Positions 11,865 through 22,355 of a DNA stretch of 64,000 nt are shown here, piece by piece. Position numbers and translations under genes: made by a program. The DNA lies in assembly GCF_037042905.1 (NCBI RefSeq), contig NC_087254.1, positions 9,781,103 through 9,845,102 of the forward strand, given 5' to 3'. Under the pieces are notes generated by a model. That model was given only the letters and a program-made list of their open reading frames with translations, did not search any database and was not told the DNA's origin. Every line of letters starts with the position of its first letter. The first letter of the stretch is position 1. The DNA comes from Lytechinus pictus (Eukaryota > Echinodermata > Echinoidea > Temnopleuroida > Toxopneustidae).

Positions 11865-12369
11865 ATATATATATATATTATATATTATACATATATAATG
11901 AGTAAAGAATGATGATAATGATGTTGCTATGTAAATGAATTGTTATAATAATATGTTATGCTATGTACATTGTCACAGGACGCCATGGGAGACCAACACA
12001 TTGTTGAATGGGCTTCCCTGTTTTTAAACAAATAAATAAAAAAGAAAATAAAAACTGACGCGTAGTAACTCGTGATTTTTTGGTCCACAATATAGGCCGG
12101 CACTAATAAAATCCACACCATAAGCGTTCAGTAGCAGATCCACGCTACTTTTACGATGGCGCTGGTCTGGTGCTGATATAAGCAACACAATAGCCTGGGA
12201 ATGGCGCAGGTTATCAACCCTCGCCATTCTAGTCCGGCAGCCCAGGAGATTTATTCAACCGAAAGCTGGACAAGCAAATGACCCCATAGCTGGATGGCAT
12301 GGACCCTGAAGTTTACAAAAATGCATTGCTGCCGGGTTTTATCCGTGGTCTTCCCGCCGAAATGACGTA
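11865..12369. other. Intergenic, nothing recognised
   Basis: TA-rich end of the duplicated segment followed by about 450 bp of unique-looking sequence. Open frames here are short and carry no recognisable domain. Confidence 0.5.
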
Positions 12370-12989
12370 CAGTGCCGGCCGCGGGAAACGTCACAGTGCC
12401 CCCTAGGGCGAACGCGGTAGCCCGTAGCGGACATTTGAGGGGAGCGGACGAGGGAAGACGCCCGCGTCCGCTCCCCTAGGACATGAGTGCCCTAGGGGAG
12501 CGCCCGAGGGTAGTCCCGCGTCTATCCTAGGGTGTTTCTGTAGGATGTTCGGCCGTGCATTTTTGGTCGAAAGAAGAGGACTGATTTGACACATTCAAGA
12601 CTGCATGTGATTTTTATCTCATATCAAGCATAAGTTTTCGAATATTTATCGTGGATAAAATCTGTTATGAAAATTACAAAGTTTTGGGTTGATAACTAGG
12701 ATTTTAGGCTTTTTCACCGAATTACTTATTGTGTTCGATTACACACTGGGACCGGCATAAAGGGTCCTTTCCTATATATTAATATTCTTTCCGTGGTGTC
12801 CGTTATTTCATTCACTCACATGGTTAGTCGTGATTGTAAATGAGTTTCTGACAAAGGAGCAGGTATTTGTCGATGTTGACCCTACATTCCGGAGGTCGTC
12901 CTATAACTATTTACTCTATTGTTTCCCTGCATGGTCATCCTTTTTTATATACCCTGACATGCCTTTCAGGCGCGGATCTACGAGATGCA

Positions 12990-13680
12990 GATAAAAGGGA
13001 GAAGAAGAAACCAAAAATGAAAGAAAAGGCAAATATGAAGGGATTGATTGAAGACGAGAAGGAAAGAGATAAGAGAAATATAAAAAAAGTGAGAGAAGGG
13101 GAAAGGGGAGAAAGAGAAAATAGGGGGGGGGGGCGAAGAGGAGAAAGAGGGAGAGGGGGTAAAGAAAAGATATAAGGAAAAGGTGAAAATCGGGGAAGAA
13201 AACAGAGGGGAGAAAAAAGGGAAGGTGAGACAGAAAGAAAATAGGGAAAAGGAAAATAGATTGAAAATCGAAGGGGAGAAGAGTCAAAGGAAGAAAAGCA
13301 AGGACAGAATGAGAAAGAGAGAATAAGGAGGGGGATATTAAATGAAATGAAGAAGGGAGACATAATAAAATTGTCCAGTTTTTCATATCAGAAAATACGT
13401 TAGTAACTCGCATCTGCCCATTTTTACGCTGATGACAAGTATTAAACATTCTTGCGCTCAATCTTGTAATTATTTTCTCTCACCTTGCTCACAATTTCCT
13501 GCTCTCGTTGCATCAATTAAAAACTTGTCCCGAATTAACATCCGCTCATTCAAGAAAGAAAAAGGCAAATAGGAAGGGATGGAGGAAAAATGAGAAGGAA
13601 AATAGAAAAAGTGAGAGAAGCAGAAGGGAGCGAAGAAAAGAAGGGGAAAGGGGAGAAAGAGAAAATAGAGGGGGCTTATT
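12990..13680. repeat. Purine-rich low-complexity tracts, internally duplicated
   Basis: Strand-asymmetric G/A tracts run from about 13,000 to 13,345 and again from 13,545 to 13,675. Both share an order of motifs (AAAAGGCAAATA, AAAGTGAGAGAAG, GGGGAGAAAGAGAAAATAG), so one is a copy of the other about 540 bp away. The long open frames across them on both strands come from base composition only. Confidence 0.75.
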
Positions 13681-13699
13681 GTTTCATGGTAATATGGAT

Positions 13700-15730
13700 A
13701 CCATATAGTTCTGCGGTACTTAGTTATGAAACTTGTTTTACTCAGTAATGCTCACACCTGATGATTAAAAGCATTTTCGATTATATAGAGGTGAACCGGG
13801 AAGGGGCTTTCATTCTTTAACTTGGCTTGACTAATTCCGTTGTTCCCCGAAAAGAATTGTTAGATTTGATAGTTAGCGTTTGCGTGAGCACCCACCAAAA
13901 CTCTTAACAAAAGAATGGTTTGTATAGCTCCATTCTTGCTTTGTCGGCAAGTGATAATTAACTCGTTAAGTACCCATTCCACACACTACGACATAGTAGC
14001 TTTCGAAAACATACTTTTACTTGGGTATGTGTTTAAACATTGAAGCTAAATGTGCTAGAATTTTTTTTTAAATAGTTACATTATGTAAATAGCTTTTGCT
14101 GCTTTGCTCTGGAGCGCATTGAGCATCCAATCAAGATGGAAAGTGCGCTTTACAAATGTCATGTATTATTATTTTTAGCTGCCATATAACACTGAATTCT
14201 GTATTATACCAAGTTGTGACTTGGTTTTATCATTTCCAATTCATATAACAAAATATATTTCGAAGGAAAATCTTGCTTTACTGAAATAAAATTAATAAAT
14301 AAACAATGTTTATAACTTTAATTGATGTCCGACAAATCTAACAATATAAAACCGCAGTTCGTAAATATGATAGTTTAATCTTTACTTCGACGTCAATTAT
14401 TCGTGTTATTATCATTATGTAGGTGTATCAGGGGTATTAATATTCGTTTTAATCCCATCTATAATTTTATATAAAATTGCGCGAAATATATGTGGTTGTT
14501 CTCACTATGAAGCTGCAACCCCTCTTAATTTTTCTCATCCTCCTCTTCCTTCTTCTCCTTTATTATTTCCACCACTTTCATCTCTTCCCAATTCGAATAT
14601 CTACCAATGTAACTTAAAAACCGCAATAGAGAGCAGGTAATGTAATCAGATGTTTTAGCAAAAAGATAAATCTGTTACATCTATTGCATTTAGGTAAATT
14701 TATATTTTTTATAGGGTGAGGGTTTTAGAGACCCGATTTGAACCGAAATGAAAAGAACATCCTCATTTATTGTTGTTAGCGTATCAACAAATTAATCCCC
14801 CTCCTCATTTCTATGAACATCCTGTCATAAATTGGGAAGCGGATGTGATCAAAGGAGATCAAATGTGTGGGCGGGGAGCAAGACTCTACCAGACTGTTGA
14901 CAATAACAAAAGAACCAAATAAAAAATCGATGAGCACAACCAGTTTTGCTGGTGTTTGCTTTTTGCACGTCTACTTTGTATGATCTTGGTCATACTAGTA
15001 TTCGTTTTCACCTTTCATTCTCTTTATTAGGGTTGTATCAACCATGTCAACGAATTGACGATCCCAATATTGACCGCACGTTTGTTTTAACATAATGATA
15101 ATTCGCAAATGCCCTTGATATTCATAATTCTGTTTTATTTTAAGTTTGTCATTAATGTTTGTTAACATTCACTCTGTTAATAACTTGTCAATTTTGATTT
15201 ACAAAAAAATCAAGTCTGCTTATTAATGCCTTTTATCTATTTTAATTATTTTTTGTTGATATCCCTTTCTTTCTTCTTTCCGGATTCCACCCTGTGCACC
15301 CCGTTAAACTCAGGGAAGAATGTTTCAAATGTTTTCTAGTTCGTACACTGTTCACAATAAGGAGATGGGATTAGGTGTATTGTTTACGCTGAAGGGAGAG
15401 GAATGGGTGCGTATGGAAAAAAAATATCCCAAAAGATAGAGAATTGATCTCCATGACATTAATCACAATTGTGTCCTATTTTTTAAAAACAAGTTTGTAT
15501 GATACATGTATGCCTCCCACGTAAGGCGTAAGGAAAAAAAGTTTACCTAATGCATCAAATTAGATTAATTGATTAGATTCATTGCGGTAAATGAAATACA
15601 ATAAATTCGATGTTCCAGCCAGGGTGACCAGATTTCACAAAATTAAATACGGGACAATCGACAAAGCACTATGTACCATCGGATCGACCGAGCCAGGCCA
15701 AAAAATCAACAAAAAGGCTGCACAATGTTA
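13700..15730. other. AT-rich sequence without genes; LINE 3' tail at about 14,100-14,170
   Basis: I see no gene. The short stretch GAGCGCATTGAGCATCCAATCA followed by AAGTGCGCTTTACAAATGTC and ATT repeats at about 14,113-14,175 looks like the 3' tail of an L2-like LINE or dependent SINE. A related tail is at about 61,375-61,445. The rest is unassigned. Confidence 0.5.
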
Positions 15731-15754
15731 GACTTGTTAACAAAATATATTAAG

Positions 15755-16140
15755 AAAGGGGAAGGGAGGGTGAGCGGAAGAAAGAAAAGAGAAAATAATG
15801 AGGAAACAAGAAATGAATTGAGACGAAAGAAAAAAATAAGGAAAAATTAAAAGGAAAAAAGTTTGAATAAAAGAGAGAACGGTTTCCGTCATTACTTGTA
15901 ATGAATAAAGAAAAAAAGAATTAAAATAAAGGAAGGGAAGATGAATAAATGTGTGAAAGAAAAAACATAAGGAGAGAAAAGAGAAAAGTAAGAAAAATGG
16001 AGGAAAAGAAAAAGAAATAAAAAGAATTCCTTCATTATTTGAAAGAAACAAAGACAGAATAAAACATGAAGGAAGAAAGGGAAAGAGGGAATAAGGGAAA
16101 ACAGAATTAAAAAAAAAGAAAAAAAAATAACATCTACAAA
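15755..16140. repeat. Purine-rich low-complexity tract
   Basis: A long run of G/A-rich sequence (GAAAGAAAAGAGAAAAT-like) with a few short pyrimidine breaks. The 144-codon minus-strand frame over it encodes only F/S/L-rich low-complexity sequence and is not a gene. Confidence 0.75.
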
Positions 16141-16419
16141 AAAATAATAATCTACAATAGATTCCGATCACGCTAGTTTAAAAACATAATGGTCTATCAC
16201 AAGATAACCAAAGTACATGCACATGTAAACATAATGCAATGTACGTACCCTAGGGCACCCGAGGATAAGTGCGGGCACGGCCAATATTATATAGCACGCA
16301 GGAAACTGCGGGCCCGGGAAAACGCCCTCGTCTGCTCCCCTTGAATACCCTCGGTTAGACGCAAAAGCCCCCTAGGGTGTTTGCGTGCTCGGGCGTGACG
16401 TTTCCTGCGGCCGGCACTG

Positions 16420-17400
16420 TAATTAATGACGTCACTACAAAATGGCCCTATTTCACCATATTTTAGACATTCTACACATAGCATGAAGTCAAGGGAGAAT
16501 ATCTCAGCCAAACCATGCGTGTTTTGTATGAAACTTTCAAAATATATTGTTCAGTTAGTGCTAAAGAGACATGCAAAATTATTGTTTACATATGCAAATT
16601 ACGTCATGAAATTTGCATATCATTAGTTTGGGAGATTTCTTGCATCAAAAATTGTCGAAAATCGATTCAGAATTTTTGTTTTCTTTTTTAGTGTACTTTC
16701 TTTGATATATTTCCTGTCAAGCATAATATCGTTCTTTTTATCTATATCTCTACTTTTAGAAAATACATGTCAGTAATTGGAAATGACATTATAGACTGTG
16801 AATTCAGCCCCTTTTTCAATATGGTGCGTACATAGAAATCGTACGTTTTGGGCCTACTTTCACCTAGTTAATTCTAGTTAATTAATCTTGATGTTCCCTT
16901 TGCAAAATCATGTCCGAAGGGATTCAAAATTGATATCTTTGGCGACCTTCTTGGATTTTTTTAAAATGAGAATTCATTATTTTCATTTTTTTTGCAAAGA
17001 GTGTGACAATGGAACAATCTTAAATGAATACGCATTTCGCCATGATCCGGATAGTAGAAATCGATTGAAATCATTTTCTGGACAGTCCGGCTAATATATT
17101 TTGAAATAAATGAAAATCTATCCCGAAATTGTCATGCTTTTGGTCCACTAAAAATTTGCATGTGCATTGATATCTATCTGATCAATCATTAACATCAACA
17201 ACTATTGCAAAATATCAGCATTCGACACGAAAGAGGATATATTATACCGAGAATACTGAAACGCTTCATGACAGTATAATATGAATGTCTTAATTTGCTT
17301 AGTTAAAGGGCAAATACCATGTATTACTCGATATTGCGATAAAATGACACGAAAAAGCAACCTCTGTGTCCTAGTCACACTCGCAAGAGCCTGAGGAAGG
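16420..17400. other. Intergenic, nothing recognised
   Basis: AT-rich DNA with short frames only. I see no homology to known proteins or repeats apart from the start of the satellite-like array near 17,400. Confidence 0.5.
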
Positions 17401-18900
17401 TGCCCTTTCCTTATCAGTAGCTTGACTATAAAATATCGTGCTTTTTTGCAGCCCCCAATGTATGGTGTTTCCTCTATGTAAAAAACAACTCTTATTTTAT
17501 TGAAATCACTTGGAGACAAGTAGGATTTTCTCTATCAGCTACATTATAAAGAAGTGAGGACACAGCAAAACCTACATCCACCCTCTTTTCGGGACCGCCG
17601 TAGTCCCCCATCCCTTTTTCGTATTTTGCCAATTTCTTGGAAAATTCACCATTTTTGGAGCCCCGTTGAAGGGAAAAGATGTTTCTGCCTTGCAGTCAAG
17701 TCACTTTTCATTGTTTTTAACCACTTGGAGATAAAAGAGTAGGAAAGTGCTGCCGAAGTCACTCACCCTTTTTGGATTTTTCCTATTTATGGGAAAGTAT
17801 GCCATTTTGGAGCCCCCATTGAGTCAAAAAACGTTTCTGCTATGTGGTAAAACCACTTTTATTGTTTTGAAACTATATGGAGACAAAAGAGTAGAGTTTC
17901 CTCCATCTGCTACATATAAAGAAGTGCTGATATAGCAAAGCATATTCCATCTGGGGACTGCCGAAGTTACCCACCCCTTTTACGTATTTTACCTATTTAT
18001 GGGAAAATATGCCATTTTGTAGCCCCCATTAAAGCAAAATGCGTTTCTGCTATGTAGAAAAGCCACTTATATTGTTTTGAAACTATATGGATACAAAAGA
18101 GTAGAATTTCTTCTATCTACTGCATATAAAGAAGTGCTGGCATATTAAAGCATACCCCCCTTAGGGGGTCGTCGAAATCACCCACCCCTTTTCCATATTT
18201 TACCTATTTATGGGAAAATATGCAATTTTGGAGCCCCCATTGAGGCAAAATGTGTTTCTGCTATGTAGAAAAGCAACTTTTATTGTTTTTAAACTACGTG
18301 GAGACAATGGAGTAGAGTTCCCTCTATCTGCTACATATAAAGAAGTGCTGTTACATCAAAGCCTACTCCCTCTGGGGACTGCCGAATCTACCCACTCCTT
18401 TTACGTATTTTACCTAATATTTATGCGAAAATATGCCATTTTGGAGCCCCCATTGAGGCAAAAAGCGTTTCTGCTATATAGTAAGGCCACTTTTATTGTT
18501 TTTAAACTATATGGAGACGATAGAGTAGAGTTCACTCTATCTGCTGCATATAAAGAAGTGCTGGCATATTGAAGCATACTCCCCTTAGGGGGTCGCCGAA
18601 ATCACCCACCCCTTTTCCATATTTTACCTATTTATGGGAAAATATGCAATTTTGGAGCCCCCATTGAGGCAAAAAGTGTTTCTGCTACGTAGTAAAGCCA
18701 GTTTTATTGTTTTGAAACTACGTGGAGACAAAGGAGTAGAGTTCACTCTATCTGCTATACATATAAAGAAATGCTGGCATATTGAAGCCTATCCCCTCAG
18801 GGGTTCCAAAAGTCACCAATTTTTCCGTATTTTTCCAATATATGGGTAAATCTGCCAATTTCGAGCCTCTGAAGAAGGTAGAGGTCGATGTGCCAGCACT
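17400..18900 (+). repeat. Satellite array, about 210-bp units with two-unit higher-order period
   Basis: The anchor GAGCCCCC (or near match) recurs at 17,449, 17,658, 17,810, 18,020, 18,231, 18,444, 18,655 and 18,863. Spacing is 208-213 except for one shortened unit (152). Each unit contains a TATGGGAAAATATGC stretch, the anchor, a GTTTCTGCTATGTAG block, and CATATAAAGAAGTGCTG. Units at 18,020 and 18,444 share TGGGGACTGCCGAA, whereas those at 18,231 and 18,655 share TTAGGGGGTCG. The true repeat is therefore a dimer of about 424 bp. Open frames across it are by-products. Confidence 0.85.
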
Positions 18901-19222
18901 TTTTTACATGTATATAGTTGATAGGAAAAAAAGCCTATTCTTTCATTTGCAAGTGGTTTCCAAAATCAAAAGTAGCATTACTATATAGCAGAAATGCCCT
19001 TTTGCCTGAATGGGGGCTCAAACACTGCATAGGGAACATAGGCAAAAAAAAGGTGGGGAGAGTTCGGCAGCCCCTGAAGGGGGAAGGCTTCGGTGTGCCA
19101 GCACATCTTTATGTGTCGCTGATTAAGAAATTCCAACTTTGTCATCTCCATGTGGTTACAAAACTATAAAAGTGGCTTTACTGCAAAGCAGAAACACCTT
19201 TTGCCTCAATGGTACTCTAAAA
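18900..19222 (-). repeat. Two satellite units in inverted orientation
   Basis: Reverse complements of the array unit are recognisable at about 18,905-19,035 (AGCAGAAATGCCCTTTTGCC, TGGGGGCTC) and 19,040-19,222 (GCAGAAACACCTTTTGCCTC). With the direct units to the left they form an imperfect large palindrome. Gypsy integrase sequence begins right after the second inverted unit, so this is also the truncation point of that element. Confidence 0.75.
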
Positions 19223-20901
19223 TGGAGAAAGCTAGGTTTAGTGGTCCCTACATAGTCAAAAAGAAATTGAATGATGTCAACTATGTGATCAGTACCCCTG
19301 ATCGAAAAAAGTCTCAAAGAGTTTGTCATGTAAGCATGTTGAAATACTTTGAGCGAGAGGCTAGTCAGCCAATAGGTACAATACAGGTCAAAGAAGACAA
19401 GAAACATGTAGATGTACATGAAGATGAATGCTATGGAAAGACGGATAATGAAATGTCTTATACAGATTTATCTAAGAACGAACCATGTGGTGTACAGTTG
19501 TCTAACTCAGAGATGTTAGAAAATATGGATGAGGCATTAAAACACCTGCCTGAAGATCAGAGAAATGATATATCTGGCCCGTCAAGAAAATATGAGAATG
19601 TGTGTAAAGACAAACCAGGGCGTAGGCCTACGCCTTTAACTGTAAATGATGTAGATGTAGATGATGTAAGAACTATCAAACAGAATCCTTATAGGCTTAA
19701 TCCAAGCAAGTTGGAAATGGTGAATAAGGAAATACAGTTTATGTTATAGATAATGATATAATTGAACCGAGTCAGAGTAGTTAGAGTTCCCCTATTGTAA
19801 TGGTTCCAAAGCCAGACGGCTCTCAGAGATTTTGCATTGATTACCGAAAGGTAAATGCAGTAACTAAGACTGACTCGTATCCAATTCCTAGGTAAGAAGA
19901 TAGTATTGATAGAGTTGGAAATTCTGCCTATATCACAAAGATAGACTTGCTTAAAGAATATTGGCAAGTGCCACTGACTGACAGAGCCAAAGAGATATCA
20001 GCCTTTGTTACACCTGAAGGCTTATTTCAATGCAAAGTCATGCCTTTTGGAATGAAAAATAGACCAGCAACCTTCCAAAGGTTAACAAATCAAGTGATTG
20101 CTGGGCTTGACAATTGTGTCGTATACATAGACGACATCCTAGTGTACATTGATACTTGGAATGATCATCTGGATCATTTGAGAGCACTATTTGACAGGCT
20201 GGATAAAGCCAACCTAGCAGTGAATCTGATGAAGAGTGAATTTGCCAAGGCAAAGGTCACATATCTTGGTCATGTGGTTGGTCAAGGGCAATTGATACCA
20301 AGAGAAGCCAAGATACAAGCCATCTTAGACTTCCCAATTCCCACAACTAAGAAAGAATTGCTCAGATTCCTAGGCATGAGTGGCTTCTACATGAAATTTG
20401 TTCCAAATTACAGTACAGTGGTTAGTCCACTGACAAACCTGCTGAAGGCAAAAGTGAAGTATGTTTGGTCTGACGAATGTCAGAGATCATTTGAGAAATT
20501 AAAGGCCATTTTGGTGAATGAGCCTGTTTTGGCAGCTCCAAACTTTACAAAGCCATTCAAAGTAGCTATTGATGCATGTGATATTGGAGTGGGAGCAGTA
20601 TTGCTCCAAGAAGATGAAGAAGGCATCGAAAAACCAGTGTGCTATTACTCTAAGAAACTTAATCGGTTTCAGAAGAAGTACTCAACTATTAAAAAAGAGG
20701 CCTTGAGTCTCGTACTAGTCCTTCAGCAAATGGAGAGGTTACAGTCTATACAGACCACAATCCTCTTGTGTTTTTGGAGAAATTCAAAACAAAGAACCAA
20801 AGACTGTATAGATGGAGCCTTATGCTCCAACCATTCCCACTGAAAATTGTACACATAAAAGGAAAGAATAATGTAATTGCTGATGCTCTTTCAAGAGTAT
20901 A
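19222..20901 (+). pseudogene. Gypsy pol remnant: integrase C-terminus, reverse transcriptase, RNase H
   Basis: The first frame (to 19,749) holds the integrase GPY module (GPYIV, then CHVSMLKYF) and the run-in to reverse transcriptase (PGRR, IKQNPYRLNP). After a stop at 19,749 the reading continues in other frames with [10 protein letters not shown] (about 19,832), then the palm with the YIDD active site (about 20,130), and the RNase H start with an acidic DAC motif (about 20,570). A frameshift near 20,725 separates the last RNase H part, which ends ADALSRV and a stop at 20,901. At least two frame breaks and the lost 5' half make it inactive. It is an old copy and is described here only. Confidence 0.82.
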
Positions 20902-21115
20902 AAAACTGAAAATAGTCATGCTTTTGACCAAGTGTGTCATTAGAAGAAAATGTCTTTGATGTTCATTTATTTAAACATGTTTGTTAGTACTAAACCTTTG
21001 TTCACGATAACTGTAAATGATTTATCAAGATGACTTTGAAAAGTTAAAGACAAAAAAGGTAATCTTTAAGAAACCTTTACTACGGTAAAGCTTTCTTTTC
21101 CCCAGTGGGGGAGGT

Positions 21116-21420
21116 GTTGTATATGAGTAGAATTGTAAGAGCAATTACATTCATTTATTTAGTTATTTCCACTTTAAGGATATTCATAGCATAGAATTAT
21201 TAAGAATATTCCAGAATGTTTTCAGTAAAGCTTTATCAGGCATGCTATCTAATGAGATAGAATAATCTATGTTACTTCTGGAATGTACTAAGAGAGACAA
21301 TAGACTGCATGTGGCAGTGAAAAGGACAATAGGATTAGCTATGTTGTTTACATTGTTAATTTGTAAATTGGTATATGATAATGAATTTATATATTATACA
21401 TTAAATACGTATACATTTAT
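21116..21420 (+). mobile_element. 5' part of a Ty3/gypsy LTR (split by LINE copy B)
   Basis: Begins TGTTGTATATGAG directly after the purine tract, as a 3' LTR should. It contains TTCCAGAA (21,209) and TTCTGGAA (21,286). It gives way at about 21,420 to the repeated 5' region of the LINE. The likely continuation is 25,641-26,310. The exact joint could not be fixed without another copy of the LTR. Confidence 0.5.
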
Positions 21421-21429
21421 TAATGACTT

Positions 21430-21950
21430 ATGAATAAATGGATGAAACACATATTACACAAACACACATTTACAATCGTAATATCTTACTGTTTATTATA
21501 ATAGTACATTGATTGTACCATCACAACACCGATATACACACATTTTTTTTTCCTGATATATATTTCTAAAGGCCATTTCTTTGGGGTTTTTTTCTGTATT
21601 AATTCATACATTTACACATCCAACACAAAACTTTAACACCTTTAACAATTTTATGAATGAAATATTACTTTACACACCATTCGTAACTGACAGTTTACTA
21701 AAACAATATACACTCATTTAACAACTACAACACAAATATTGATAGATTTTACAGTCTGTCTAAAGACCAAGTTCTGATATAAGAATATGAATTCACACAT
21801 TACATAATGAATACTTGTTCATTTTTTAATGATAATAATTGAATGAAACACATAACACAAACACATATCATTTTTTGCAACATACATACTTATACTGTTC
21901 ATTAAAATAGTGTATTGCTTGAACAATCACAACACCAATACTCATATATA
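21430..21950 (+). repeat. Diverged tandem repeats in the LINE 5' region
   Basis: Three related blocks start near 21,437, 21,655 and 21,842. Each has a GATGAAACACAT/GAATGAAAC start, CACAAACACA-like sequence, a TACTGTT/TTTACT motif, AATAGT and ATCACAACACC (or CTACAACACA). Monomer-type 5' repeats of this kind can carry LINE promoters, as in mouse L1. The promoter role here is inference. Confidence 0.6.
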
Positions 21951-22355
21951 TATTTTTTTTAATATATATGAAATGTTTTACGATAATACGTTGTATTGAA
22001 AATAATTATATATTGCACATATTTGTTCTGAAAGTGCTTATCTGATCACTTACAAAGACAGCGACTGGTGTATGGCTAGGAATGGATAGTATTCTGTGTC
22101 CATGAACATGTATATATTTTTTTCCTATTTTGTCAGTTGATGTTATTTATGAATATCACTGAGATTCAAGTGTATACCGCCTTGTTTCAAAAGTATTTGT
22201 TAACATGAATTATGTATTTTTACTTTTTTATTTCCCCCTTATTGTTGCATTTTGTTTATTTTTTCCAAGTTTAATTGTTCGTCTTGTCAACGCAAGCTTA
22301 TTATATGATTTAATTTGTTATATGTATAATATCAGAAGGCATCAAGAAAATTATT

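Larger units (their letters stand above)
12370..16419. mobile_element. Possible 4.05-kb non-autonomous Tc1/mariner-type element
   Basis: The left end reads TA then CAGTGCCGGCCGCGGGAAAC. The right end is the complement with one mismatch (GTTTCCTGCGGCCGGCACTG) followed by TA. TA target duplication plus CAGTG termini match the Tc1/mariner pattern. Both ends continue inward as GC-rich sequence with repeated CCCCTAGGG and GGGGAGCGGACGAGGG motifs. No transposase was found; the interior is AT-rich with long purine tracts and a LINE tail. Two separate small elements in opposite orientation would give the same picture. Confidence 0.45.
19222..21420 (+). mobile_element. Ty3/gypsy retrotransposon 3' half with integrase before reverse transcriptase (Gmr1-like)
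   Basis: Order seen: integrase C-terminal GPY module, linker, reverse transcriptase, RNase H with stop, purine-rich tract (CAGTGGGGGAGG, about 21,102-21,114), then an LTR start TGTTGTATATGAG at about 21,116. In ordinary Ty3/gypsy elements integrase follows RNase H. Integrase first is the hallmark of the deuterostome Gmr1-like group. The 5' half is missing, cut at the satellite junction near 19,222. The LTR seems to be interrupted after about 300 bp by the LINE of copy B. Confidence 0.7.

Noticed and set aside
12916-13461. Long minus-strand frames over the purine tracts (also 15,737-16,171)
   Set aside because: Products are F/S/L/P-rich low complexity produced by strand asymmetry. There is no start context or conserved motif.
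17400-18900. Regular repeats that might be mistaken for a CRISPR-like array
   Set aside because: Units are about 210 bp and similar along the whole length, with no unique spacers, and the host is eukaryotic. It is a satellite array.
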